A stretch of DNA of 64,000 nt, from positions 186,001-250,000 of the forward strand of contig JAQFVV010006702.1 of assembly GCA_028023455.1 (NCBI GenBank), given 5' to 3'. Source of the DNA: Epiperipatus broadwayi (lineage: Eukaryota; Onychophora; Udeonychophora; Euonychophora; Peripatidae). Made by a program: the position numbers and the translations under genes. Of the stretch, positions 13,445 through 23,862 are shown piece after piece (within the stretch, counting starts at the first letter, position 1; each line of letters starts with the position of its first letter). The notes beneath the pieces were generated by a model. That model worked only from the letters and a program-made list of their open reading frames with translations, was not told the origin of the DNA and searched no databases.

Positions 13445-13503
13445 CATCCATCACCCCCAGATTAGTTTCTAGCTTGTGGCTTTCATCTGTGAGGAGCCTT
13501 AGA
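13445..13503 (-). ncRNA. Degenerate hammerhead motif
   Basis: On the minus strand the core is CAGATGA instead of CTGATGA, and stem III/cleavage reads ACTAATC instead of ACTAGTC. Stem I (CTCCTCA with the following G-rich strand) is still readable. Predicted inactive. Confidence 0.6.
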
Positions 13504-13996
13504 TTGAGAGCATTGCACTGAGGTCTTAGGATCTAATGCACAGTCACCATTATCCTATGGGCTGGATAGCTATAAAACCATCAAAACATCATATGAACAT
13601 TTCACATGCTGTTAATAAGGGTATTTATTAGCAGGTGTAAGCAGTTAAAATGGTGATTATGTGATGTTTTGGTAGTTTTATAGCTATCCTGCCTATAAAA
13701 TAATGGCAACAGCATGTATAAGCATATGAAATGGTGATCATGTGATGTTTTGATGGTTTTACATCTATCCTGCTCACAGGATAATGGTAACTGTGGTTTC
13801 TGAAAAACCAAAAACCTCAAATTGCATAACTGCTGAACTGAGTTCAGATCTATATGACTATGCAAGTGAATGAGCTTGGGTTGGAAACATTATGGTGTTT
13901 TCATCTTCATCTCCTAACTTTTTAGTTAACCAAATAGGTAAAGGGTGGCTGATGGAGAGTAGCATTAGTTTGTAAGACCTTGGTGCAGTGCTCTCA

Positions 13997-14055
13997 ATCC
14001 AAGGCTTTTTACTGATGAAAGCCACAAGCTAGAAACTGGTCTAGGAATGTTAAAT
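13997..14055 (+). ncRNA. Hammerhead ribozyme motif, plus strand
   Basis: On the plus strand the core is CTGATGA, then AGC-CACAA-GCT (a short stem II with an A-A mismatch at its base), then GAAAC, TG, GTC. The upper stem I pairs TTTTTA with TAGGAA (two G-T wobbles). The expected cut is after C14041. The lower stem I partner has mutated. This copy lies in the inverted half of the composite element. Confidence 0.6.
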
Positions 14056-14169
14056 AAGTAGGCACTAAATAGGAATTTTATGCATAAATCTTTCTGCATC
14101 CATTGATTACAAAGATTTGCACTTGATAGCCATACTGTATGGAAAGTTTGGTACTCTTATTAGATTATA

Positions 14170-15100
14170 CATTGCTTTGGACCTTTTTTCATGACATTAA
14201 AGTTTCAATTTGCTTATTTATTGCTATAGCAGTAAACAAATGATGTAGAATTGATATAATGGTACCAATTGTTTCAGAAAATGATAAATTGATGAAGCCA
14301 CAAAGCTAAAATTATCACCTTTTTTTGATTACTGCTGAGGATATGGGACCTTTCTTATAGAGTGTAATTTACAGACTTTCAGAACTGATGATAATAATCT
14401 GAAGTAGTTTTGAGAATAGCAGATTTAATTTAGGTACAATATCTAGCTACTCATCTAGATATCAATTTGTAAGATGGGTAAAATCTTGACATAGTATCAT
14501 TATTTCTAAAATATTTTGGATTCATTATAAATTCATTTACCATCAACTTTTTTGTTGGATTCAAGTAATGATGATAAATGAGAGTATCACTTTTTATATA
14601 CCAAGTATAAAATAAAATTACATATGAGACCTTTTTCGAGGCTAAAGCCTCATAAAGAGTCATACTAATTAAAAAATAAAATAGAACACATTATTCATTA
14701 GGATTTACAATTGCTGACTGTTTTAGCAGATTTTGTTTCTCATTTTACTCATTATCTAAGAATAAATAGATGATCACTTATTGAACAACAATTAGGTGAT
14801 TAACTTAGTTGGCTGTGGGATTGTTTCTACAAAAAAAAAAAAAAACTAAGCTTGCTTAGAATCTGTTCTATATCTTAACTCCAGGTTTTTGGCAAGTAGA
14901 AGAATGTTATGAAATCCCTACTTGTACTATAGTATTCTTCATGAAATGCACGTGTTATACCTATGTAAAGATAAAGTTTAAATTATGGTGGTGAATTATC
15001 TGAAATGCTACCACATTGGAAATAATTTGAATTTAAAAATTATGATACTTGATATATTTTATATACTTGATATTTTCATAGCATGTATCAATCTTTTCAG
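14170..15100. other. AT-rich DNA, no gene seen
   Basis: No recognisable gene or repeat. Confidence 0.45.
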
Positions 15101-15106
15101 TTAAAA

Positions 15107-15228
15107 ACCACTAAACATCGGATGATCACCATTGGATGAGTAGGCACTAGATAGGAATTTTATGCACAAACCTTCTCGCATCCATTGATAATTCTAGCTT
15201 TCACTGGTGGCGCTACTGTAAGAAGAGT
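15107..15228 (+). repeat. Deleted copy of the hammerhead-bearing foldback family
   Basis: Contains the family's 5' end (ACTAAACATC..GATCACCATT) joined directly to the part after the ribozyme (TTGGATGAGTAGGCACTAG and the ATAGGAATTTTATGCACAA block), ending with GCGCTACTGTAAG. The hammerhead itself is deleted apart from the 3' strand of lower stem I. Confidence 0.75.
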
Positions 15229-15564
15229 TTAGTATCTGTGTGTCTTTACGGTTAACTCAAATCAAATTAAAGTAGATCAAAATTTTTGCTTGAGGATAAT
15301 TGTTCACAATTAATCATTTGAACTAGTGACCCTAAATGAAATTTGTAATGAAAAAGCAATTAATTAATCACATCTTAGTTTCTACTTTGCTTCTGATAAA
15401 GTAAGGCAATAATGCAAAGACTTTTAAAAATAAAATTTATTATTAATAATATATATATATGTTTATCTGAAAGTTTAAGATAGTGGTATTTTAATTACAA
15501 TTATACAATGAACTATTTTTATTATTTAAATGTTCTTGGAAAAAATCAAACTTTATATAAACTT

Positions 15565-15690
15565 TTCAAATACATTCAACTGTTAATAGTAGCATACAGG
15601 TTATTATATAAAACCACATTACATGGGATATTATTTCCCTCTCTTCTTCAGGTGTTCTAATCTTCCTGATTTTACACTTTTTTTTAGCGC
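15565..15690 (-). repeat. Partial copy of foldback family 2
   Basis: Shares AAATACATTCAACTGTTA, a CAGGTTATTATAT block and the TCTTCTTCAGGTGTT segment with 9880-10550, so it is one arm of that family. No second arm is present. Confidence 0.75.
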
Positions 15691-17613
15691 AAAGTTAGTG
15701 GGTTGTTTCCAAACATTATTAATCATAATGGTATATTGACATTTATATTAACCATATTAACTCAGTTCCAAACGCTTCAGATTGGCCCATACATATAGCT
15801 TGGATGAAAAGATAGAATGATCAATTCTATCTTTTAAAAAGGCTTTATCTTCTGTTTGGAAAGGAGAGTATTCATTATAAATAACATTCCATCTGTAATG
15901 CGCATGTGCTGTGTGCCGTGATGTAAGCTATGTTATTATTACAATTAACCATTTAAATAAATAAATATCAATAACGTTATTAATAAAATTCCCTCCTCCC
16001 TAATTAATATAATAAATTAAAACAGTAAATTATCTTACAGATAAAATAAGTTTTATATTAAAATAATAACCAATCACATGCATATTTATTTGTAAATGTA
16101 CATTCAGTAAAATTACAATTACTTTACTGGGTTTAAATTATTAAGCATTCAATTTAAATTTTATAATGCACTTTATTCGATGTTGATTTTCAGTGAAATA
16201 ACATTTATACTTCCTTATACATCTTTTTTACTGAATAAGTGAATCTAGTATTAAAAAAAAGTTAAAATCATCAATGAAAATAGTTCTTAAGTATTTAATA
16301 ATATTACATCCTTTTGAATTAGATTATAACCAGACTTTTAATATGTATAAATAATATATACTCTATGATGTTGCTAAGTATATATATATGTAAGAAAATA
16401 CCCCAGTGCATATTGCTAGCTAAAATTCAAATACAAAAATATTCAAATGCCCCTCCCAAATGTTATGTTTTTTCAGCAATGCTCTTTATGAATAAATAAA
16501 AAGTATAAATTTTATATTTATTTACAGAGAGTACTGCTGAAAAAACAAAAGATTTGGATGGGTGGTTTGAACATTTTTTAAAAGATAGATAATGTTTTGT
16601 TAAGAATCAGCCATCAATTTATATTTATAGACTAATAACATCAGAACTTTGACAGCAATAGATTTTATCAAATAAATATAACAAATAACACAATCGTAAT
16701 CTCATGAGATATTCAGTATACATTTTAAATAATTAATATTTGACATGCATACAATAGATAGTTTTTCTAATAAAAATAATATTCTTGAAGAAATAAAAAT
16801 TTAAAAAAGTAAATTAAACCTAATATATATTAATAACATAGGGTTTATGTAAGTGTTGCATTGTCAATGGTATAGAATTGGTTTCAATAATTATAATAGC
16901 CATGTAGTTATTAAATAATAAAATATATTTTAGAATTCATGTGTGTGATTCTATGTTATCATATTATATAATAAAAGTTTAGAATTGTTTTAAAACAAGT
17001 ACATGTGTTAGGAAGATTTTTTGGCAGATTTAATACTGATTGCTTTCCGTTAGAACAAATGTTTATTGTAGACATATTAAAATGATGTGAAAATTATTAT
17101 ATATATATATCATTAAATATGAAAAAATAATACAAATATAGTACATATAAATGTCTTAAACATACAGATAAATGAATAAATCCATATAATTCATGTAGTT
17201 AGGTCATAAATTAATCTTTAACTTAGTTTAAAGTTGATATCTAAGCAGAAAATTAACTATTTATAGTTTAATAGAAATGATTAGTAAATAATTAATATTC
17301 ATCATTCACAATGACATTCAAATAAATGCATTTAAGTGAAATTGCACTTGTAAACTGCATTATAATTGTTTGCCATGGAAAAATACTAAACTGTGATGAT
17401 GAATATACGTGTGGGCAAGGATCTAGATCAACTGATAAATGTCAATTTTGCCAGAAATGGATCTTAGGGGTGGTTTATCATTATCCAATCTTTTAAGAAC
17501 TATGTTAAATTTAAAAGTTTCATTGCATAGGTAAAATAATACTTATATACATTAGAAATTATGTTTGATTGAAGAAATATGTATTTCAAGAAAATATCAT
17601 ACACCCAACAGCA
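15691..17613. other. AT-rich DNA, no gene seen
   Basis: No open frame, repeat family or RNA gene recognised. Confidence 0.5.
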
Positions 17614-17624
17614 TAAAAGAAATA

Positions 17625-17874
17625 TCACATGATCACCATTTCTTATGCTTGCACAAGCTGTTAAAACAGGAAAAACTCTCCATACAGTAGTGCCACTCAG
17701 TGCAAGCCAGAGTAATCAATGGATGCCAGAAGGCTTGTGAATAAAATTACTATCTAGTGCCTACTCATCCAATATCCCGACTATTTTCTAGCTTTAGGCT
17801 TTCATCAATGAGGAGCCATTGATTACTCGGGCTTGCACTGAGTGACACTACTGTATGGAGAGTTTTGCCTGTCG
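17625..17874 (-). mobile_element. Hammerhead-family foldback element
   Basis: A 250-bp copy flanked by an exact 11-bp direct repeat, TAAAAGAAATA (17614-17624 and 17875-17885). Its ends carry the inverted repeats AACTCTCCATACAGTAGTG / CACTACTGTATGGAGAGTT. The hammerhead-like region at 17767-17824 is on the minus strand and has decayed: C3 is replaced (TTGATGA) and GAAAC reads GAAAA, although TAGTC remains. Confidence 0.85.
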
Positions 17875-17885
17875 TAAAAGAAATA

Positions 17886-18638
17886 ACTTCAACAATAAAA
17901 ATATGTGATCACTAATTGATCTGAATGTCTATTCTATATTAATGTATTAACTTAAAATTAATGTCTTTATATGGATTATTTTTTAACAAGATACTTTCTT
18001 ATATTGAAATATATATTTAATTGATAAATGACTTATTAAATATTTAATGACTTATATATGGAATAGTTTCAGAACGGGCAAAATAATTACATTTTAATCA
18101 GTTTAAGTTATTTTATTGATAACAGTAATACATTTAGGAATTTTATCAAAAAATCATTTTTATCATGCTTTTGGTAAATGTATAAATTAATTGGATAGTA
18201 ATTTATATTTATTGATTGACAAATAATCATGTTATATACTGCATATCTTTGATTTAAATAACATTTAATTTGTGCTTATTTAAAAAAAAAAAAAAAACAT
18301 TTCCTTCAAAGTATTTTAAAAAGTCCATTTTTTTCTTGTATTTAAATAGTTATATGAATACAAACATGTAATAACAATAATCATGAAAAGAGCTATGCTA
18401 CTTAGCAATTTGTTACTATTAATGACATTTCAGTTGGTCTGTAATCGTTTTTCTTAGAATGATATTATTAAATTATATATTTAATCTGAAAGGTATGAAC
18501 TATATGAGTGAAAAATAGATTTGTTTTAAATTAAAATTAGTACCTACATTTTAGACCTGATACCTGTGTTTGTGATGAGAGAATGGAATATCTTTCACCA
18601 TTGGGGGGAAGGAGGGTGTTTGAGATGGCAGAATACCA
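17886..18638. other. AT-rich DNA, no gene seen
   Basis: Nothing recognised; contains a ~14-nt A run near 18284. Confidence 0.5.
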
Positions 18639-18649
18639 TAGTTGTGATT

Positions 18650-18758
18650 TTTTTTTCATATGTCATAGCATCGGCCGGGACATGAACCCACACCCGTCTG
18701 CAACCAACTACTTGCATGCAAGGCAGGTGTGATGACCTCTCGGCTAACAATGCTTGAC
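18650..18758 (-). mobile_element. tRNA-derived SINE, copy 3
   Basis: Minus-strand member of the SINE family. On that strand it reads GTCAAGCATTGTTAGCCGAGAGG ... GGTTCATGTCCC ... GATGCTATGACATATG plus an A tail. An 11-bp target duplication with one mismatch, TAGTTGGGATT / TAGTTGTGATT, lies at 18759-18769 and 18639-18649. Confidence 0.9.
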
Positions 18759-18769
18759 TAGTTGGGATT

Positions 18770-20711
18770 ATTTAATATGGCATTTCCTCCTTTCACAGGA
18801 CAAAGTATGGCATTCTCTCATTGCAATCATGGGCAGCAGGACTAATATGCAAATACTCTAAAATTTAATATTGAATTTTAAATTTTCAAAATTAATCAAT
18901 TTATGCCAATAATAACTATTACTTATTGAAAATAATAATAAATTGAATTGAAAACTGAAGAATTGACAAACAAAATGAAATAAAAAAATCAATATTGTTT
19001 GATTAATTAAATTTTTTATGTATCTGGTTCATACAGTTCTAAAATTTGAAATTATTATATGTTCTTTCATGATTAGTTAAATGAATTCCATGATGTCATT
19101 TCAAATGTTAATTTATATTTGTGTTTTTATTGTAATAACTTTTGAAGTAATTTCTTAATTATTAAGTCAGAATTTTTTTTTGATTTTTTTTTTGTAATTT
19201 TAAAATATCTTTAATAAATTTATTTAGTGAAATGTTTTTTTTTCTTCAAAATTCTTATATATATATATGCTTTTATATATTTTCTAATTTAATTTAACAA
19301 TGGATGATTAGACTTAATTTAATAATATGAGATGTTTGATTTTTACTTCACTAAGGTGTTAATTAAATTATTTGATGAAATTTATTTAAATTATTCATTG
19401 TAATTAAGCTTATATATATATATTTGGAAAATCTAAATTATTATTTTTTTTATTTGTGAATTTGTACGTATTTTTGGAATATTTTTGGATTTTAAGGTGC
19501 TATTAGAAATGATTATAATTCAAAAATATTTCATAGGTATAGATTAAAATATACATAAAGAATACATATTTATCTTAGAGAATGATAAAATGTGTAATCC
19601 TTATTATATAAAGAGAGAGAAATAGTAATTTTTTTTTGTGCTAATATTGATTATAAATTACACTGTATGCAAAGTTATTAATAAGAAAAAGACAACTCAA
19701 AATGTAATTTTAAGTAGAAGTTTATGCATTATTGCTTTTTCTTTTATTAAGAAAACATTTAGCTTCCATAAAATTTTTTACTCAAATAGAAAATACATTG
19801 GTATAAACATAAAAAAATGTTCAACATTGGCTAAGTGTATACATATCTCCAACAGAGAAACATGTTTTAGTAAATAGCATAGCAATAACTAACTATTGTT
19901 TTGATAAAACTATTTCTGGAAAACTAATAATAAAATAATAACGGATCTGTTTTAAAATTATTATTAATTCTCAAAAGTTAATGCTAACATTTGTTACAAA
20001 CTAAAATATAAAAAACTATTTTTTCTCTCAATCTTAAACATTTATTATATAAATGTACACATCACGTGTATAATATAAATGTACACATCACGTGTAACAG
20101 TTTTATGCTATCTTTAATTGTTTCATTAAGTAAAATAAATAAGATTTTGGATCCAAAGCCATGTAAAATTTTTTAAATTGATGTCAAATTGGGATATGAT
20201 CAAGTATCCTGTATCAAAAATAATTGTGAAAAAGTATTTCATTGCTATCATTTATATTTAATTTACATCATCAATAATAGAATAAATAAGATTGAGAATC
20301 TTAGTTATTAAAGATCTCTTATGTAAAAACATAATCAAATTTTTGCTAAAAAAAATTTTATAACATTTTTAAGCATTGATAAGATTTTTAATCATCTACA
20401 GAATCAGATTACCATTGTTTTTATTCAATGCTTAATAAAAATTATCAAAATGATCCAAATATTAATATATTTACAGGTGTCAGACAAAAAATAAAAATAC
20501 TTCTCATATTAGATCTAGATATATTTTACATCATATAATAAAAAATCATATTCATAGTGCAAAAACATTAAATAGATTGAATGGAATGTAAGACTGAAAT
20601 TTAATATCAATTTTATGAGCCTATAAAAAAATATCAGGATTTTCAGAGTTTATGAAAGCCAAATTGATGATGATTAATTATTAGAAGCACTGGTATCCAA
20701 AATTACAAAAC
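18770..20711. other. AT-rich DNA with a short tandem duplication
   Basis: No gene seen. A ~28-bp unit containing TGTACACATCACGTGTA is duplicated in tandem at about 20049-20097. It places two CACGTG palindromes 28 bp apart, which may be chance. Confidence 0.5.
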
Positions 20712-20724
20712 TATTCAATATCTT

Positions 20725-21073
20725 AAACAAAGCAAAACTCTCTCCATTCAGTAGTGCCACCCTGTGCCAAACAGAGTAATCAATGGATGCCAGAAGGCTT
20801 GTGCATAAAATCCCTATCTAATGCCTACTCATCCAATATTCCCAGACTAGTTTCTGGCTTGTGGCCATCATCAGTGAGAAGCCTTGGATCTGAGAGCACT
20901 GCACCTAGATCTTAGGATCTAATGCAACCCTCCAGCAACCATCTTTTATCTCCACTTAACTACAAAACCATGAGAATGAAATTGAAAACACAACTACTGT
21001 ATGGAGAGTTTTGCCTTGTTTAATAACAATTATGTGCTAGTATGAGATAGTGATCATGTGATGTTTAGTGGTT
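20725..21073 (-). mobile_element. Best-preserved hammerhead-bearing foldback element
   Basis: A 349-bp element flanked by a 13-bp exact direct repeat, TATTCAATATCTT (20712-20724 and 21074-21086). The right part has the outer TIR (GTGATCATGTGATGTTTAGTG). Inner inverted repeats (AACTCTC..CAGTAGTGCC / ACTGTATGGAGAGTTTTGCC) enclose the body. In the sense (minus) direction the order is: 5' TIR, inner repeat, spacer, hammerhead ribozyme (20889 to 20831), a ~100-nt tail, and the inner repeat again. There is no protein-coding capacity. The layout (self-cleaving ribozyme, short length, non-coding, 11-13-bp duplications) resembles metazoan retrozymes or Penelope-derived non-autonomous elements, which is inference. 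Confidence 0.88.
20831..20889 (-). ncRNA. Type I hammerhead self-cleaving ribozyme
   Basis: Read on the minus strand. Lower stem I is ATCCAA (partner TTGGAT, plus 20831-20836 side), followed by an internal loop GGC. Upper stem I is TTCTCA, paired with TGGGAA (one G-T wobble). Then come core CTGATGA, stem II TGGC/GCCA with loop CACAA, core GAA, stem III AC..GT with a two-base TA loop, and cleavage base C at 20845. Stem III is too short to be stable alone, but ACTAGT is self-complementary. A dimeric fold is therefore possible, as known for newt-satellite and Penelope-like hammerheads. Every invariant hammerhead nucleotide is present. It should cut the element's RNA just 5' of TGGGAATATTGG and define a unit-length product in tandem transcripts. 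Confidence 0.88.
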
Positions 21074-21086
21074 TATTCAATATCTT

Positions 21087-21572
21087 TGACTAATCGCATC
21101 AAAAGTGATGGCTATAGTCATTAAAGCTAGAAAAATTGAGCCTGTTAAAATCTATTATAATCTGAAATAATTAAATGATTTATTGCTTTGAAAAGTTCAA
21201 GTAATGAAATGGTAGAATTTGATCATGAACTTCAAATACTGACTTTTATTATTGCATCAGACCATGCTAGCATTTGAAATCAGTGCTTAGTAGCAAGATC
21301 ACTAGAATATTACATAAGATTATAGCCAAAAATTAGATCAAAAGAAATCATTTCAAAGATTTATGCATATCTAAACACATTCTCATATTTCATGAAATAC
21401 TGTGTTTCTTCTTCTATAAAAAATGCTTTAACTATGAGTAAAATAATGATAATTTTCCACATACTTTTTTCATGAAAAATAGCTTAATATTTTTTATAAA
21501 CTTTATGAGTATTATATTGTTTTATTATAAGTATAATATAAATACTTTTATATACAAATTGTGAGTTTAGAT
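21087..21572. other. AT-rich DNA, no gene seen
   Basis: No supported feature up to the left end of the hAT element at 21573. Confidence 0.5.
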
Positions 21573-21773
21573 CAGCGTTGTTAAACTGTGGATCGTGACT
21601 CTATTTGGGGTCACAATGCAAAAAGTTGGTGTCATGAAAATTTAATCCAGTTTCATGAATTTAAAGAAATATTAGTCACAATCCCTTCATTATCTTTAAT
21701 TTAATATATTATGTTTTCTGTACAGAACAATTATAAAATCATAAGGTTGGCCAAGTTGAGCTGTAAATTATAT

Positions 21774-23127
21774 TATAACGTTTTCCGTTTTGCTAGGCCT
21801 CTACATGCTAATATAAACTGCACATGAGTTGATCAAACTATGTCAAAAAAGAAGAAAGTTATATTTCTATTCTAAAAACATAGCTATATTTCCTGATCAA
21901 CTCGGCCCATTAATTGTTGAGAATTGTGCTATTGACGAAATCAGCTTTTAATTTATTTAATCTGGGTGCCAGAATTCCTAAGAATTCGCTGAAATCATCA
22001 TATAACATCTCGCAAATAAAAAAAATGCTTTTAAACTAATCGGTATTACATCATACCGTAACGAGAATTATTTTTTTAAGATTATTATTCCTGGGCTTGT
22101 TTAAACATATTGGCAAGGTAAATTCCATTTTAAATCTTATTAAACTAATAATAAATTTAATACTAAAAAAATAATAACTATTATTAATAACGGACAAATG
22201 AAAATTGATATTAGAAATATTTTTATTATTATAACAGATTAAAAATCTGTTTAAGTTAAAATGAGAATTCCTAATCAAGTAAATCAGAGAGAGAACACAT
22301 ATTAATTCAAATATGATGCAATCAATAAAATAAAATAATTAATTAAAAAGTTCTGGTATAAACAAAAGTCTCTTGTACAGAAAAATGAAAGTCTCTATCG
22401 GGATTATTTTAAGACTTGTTTGCAAACGCTTAATTTTGACACAATCAGGAATAAGTAGTCTTAACTTACCGGTAAGTTTTGTGAATTCACAAAGGTTGTA
22501 GATAACTATGCATAGTTTTTCGGGGTTGAATTGAGCTCATGGCCTTTGATTATTAGTTGATCTTGGTGCTGGTTCCATAGGCTAGTCGCGTAAGCTTCTC
22601 TGGTGTCCATCGGTAATGATGTCAGCTAAAGCTCCAGTCTACTCTCGTATGAATAACTTTTTCATCGTAGAGTGGTCTGGATTCTCTAATCCAAAACCAA
22701 CCAAAAGAATATCAGCTAAACCAAGACGTTCCTCCAACCGAATCCCTCCTTTTTATACTAGAGGTCCAGTTTTCAGACTCTGCGCATATCTTTTGTTTGT
22801 CAAAATATACGTTGATAATCTTATATATTCTTTATAAAATTTATGTTACAAAGTCTTTATTTTTTTCAGCATAATTCTGCCATCTTTAATTAGTTGAAAT
22901 ATTTTTACTTTCTCTTATCTAGATTGGTAATTTGTGTCTTTTGTTCTCTCCAATTCTAACTTTTATTTCTAATTACATAAAAAAAAATGAAAGAATAATT
23001 TAACTTTCATTGTACATTATTTTTTTTTAAAAAAAAAATTAGTCAAAAAAAAATCTAAATTTACTTTTATTTTTTTAGCTTTTACCAAATGCCAATATAT
23101 TTGCAATGTATATAAATAAACGTTACA
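21774..23127 (-). repeat. 3' LTR of the nested non-coding element
   Basis: 1354 bp, minus orientation, termini TGTAACG...CGTTATA. A TATA box (TATAAAAAGG on the minus strand) is at 22748-22757. It is the downstream LTR because the primer-binding-site motif abuts the other one. Confidence 0.9.
22748..22757 (-). promoter_or_regulatory. TATA box of the LTR promoter
   Basis: The minus strand reads TATAAAAAGG. The same motif is conserved in the second LTR at 24834-24843 and in the solo LTR near 54682-54691, always in the orientation that the primer-binding site predicts. Confidence 0.6.
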
Positions 23128-23843
23128 ATACCACCAGTGCCAGGAGATGAGAATAAAATAGGGGTTTACACTAATTTTATTCTTAAGTTTTTTAAATTCA
23201 TATTCGTGTTGTTTTTTTTTTTGTAGCAGTAGCGTGCTGATATGTCATGTAGACTCATTCAACAAACGACGTTCGGCTTTATCGCCCACTTTTAGGTCTA
23301 ACATGGCGGGAATGGAAAATATTTCACATTCATCTGTGTCCTTTCCGCTTTAATGTAATATTAAAGATAAGAAGCCCAAGTTATAAGCACTAACAAGCGT
23401 TGCTCATCGTTTTGAGTCTTACAGGCTCGTGGCGACTTGGTCCGCCTTCCCCTTTATTGGGATCCCTGCTAGAAATAGTCTGATGGGCATATAAAGGTGG
23501 TCTTATGTTAATATAATGCATACTAGGAATCAGGGCTATGTTTTTCTTCTCTTCAGTAACCACCTACCCGGTCAAATACTTGTGACTAATGTCTACATTA
23601 GCCACGATCGTGTTTTATTTTAGACATATCAAAAAAAATATACATACATTTTTTTCTTTCTGGAAGTCATATTAAAAAAAAATTTTTTTATATTTTAATA
23701 ATCAGGGTCTAATTAGTTAGTTAGTTTTTATAATTTTTTTTTTTAAAATTACTATTTATTTTCCGGCTATGAGTTTCTTTGGGTCATCGTTGTAACATTC
23801 TTTATCATTACAACTTATCTCAGGTTGTAGTTGTTAAATCGAA

Positions 23844-23861
23844 GCCCAAGTTGGGTCGCCA
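23844..23861 (-). promoter_or_regulatory. Primer-binding site of the non-coding LTR element
   Basis: One base after the 5' LTR (on the minus strand) the sequence is TGGCGACCCAACTTGGGC. PBSs start with TGG, the complement of a tRNA CCA end. The first eight bases, TGGCGACC, match the complement of the 3' end of animal tRNA-Arg acceptors ending GGTCGCCA. Beyond eight bases I cannot confirm the tRNA. Confidence 0.6.
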
Positions 23862-23862
23862 T

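Larger units (their letters stand above)
12867..14163. mobile_element. Composite palindrome of hammerhead-bearing foldback units
   Basis: At least two similar units in plus-strand-antisense orientation (12867-13310 and 13320-13600) are followed by a long inverted copy (13610-14163). The whole forms an imperfect palindrome of about 1.3 kb. Each unit has the family's outer TIR (GATCAC..TTTCATATGC), a CTCCATA..GCAGTG/GTAGTG block, the ATAAAATCCCTATCTAG segment and a hammerhead-like segment. Hammerheads are at 13001-13059 (-), 13445-13503 (-, mutated) and 13997-14055 (+). There is no protein-coding capacity; the ORF at 13602-13865 is only palindrome sequence. I could not define a target duplication for the composite. 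Confidence 0.8.
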
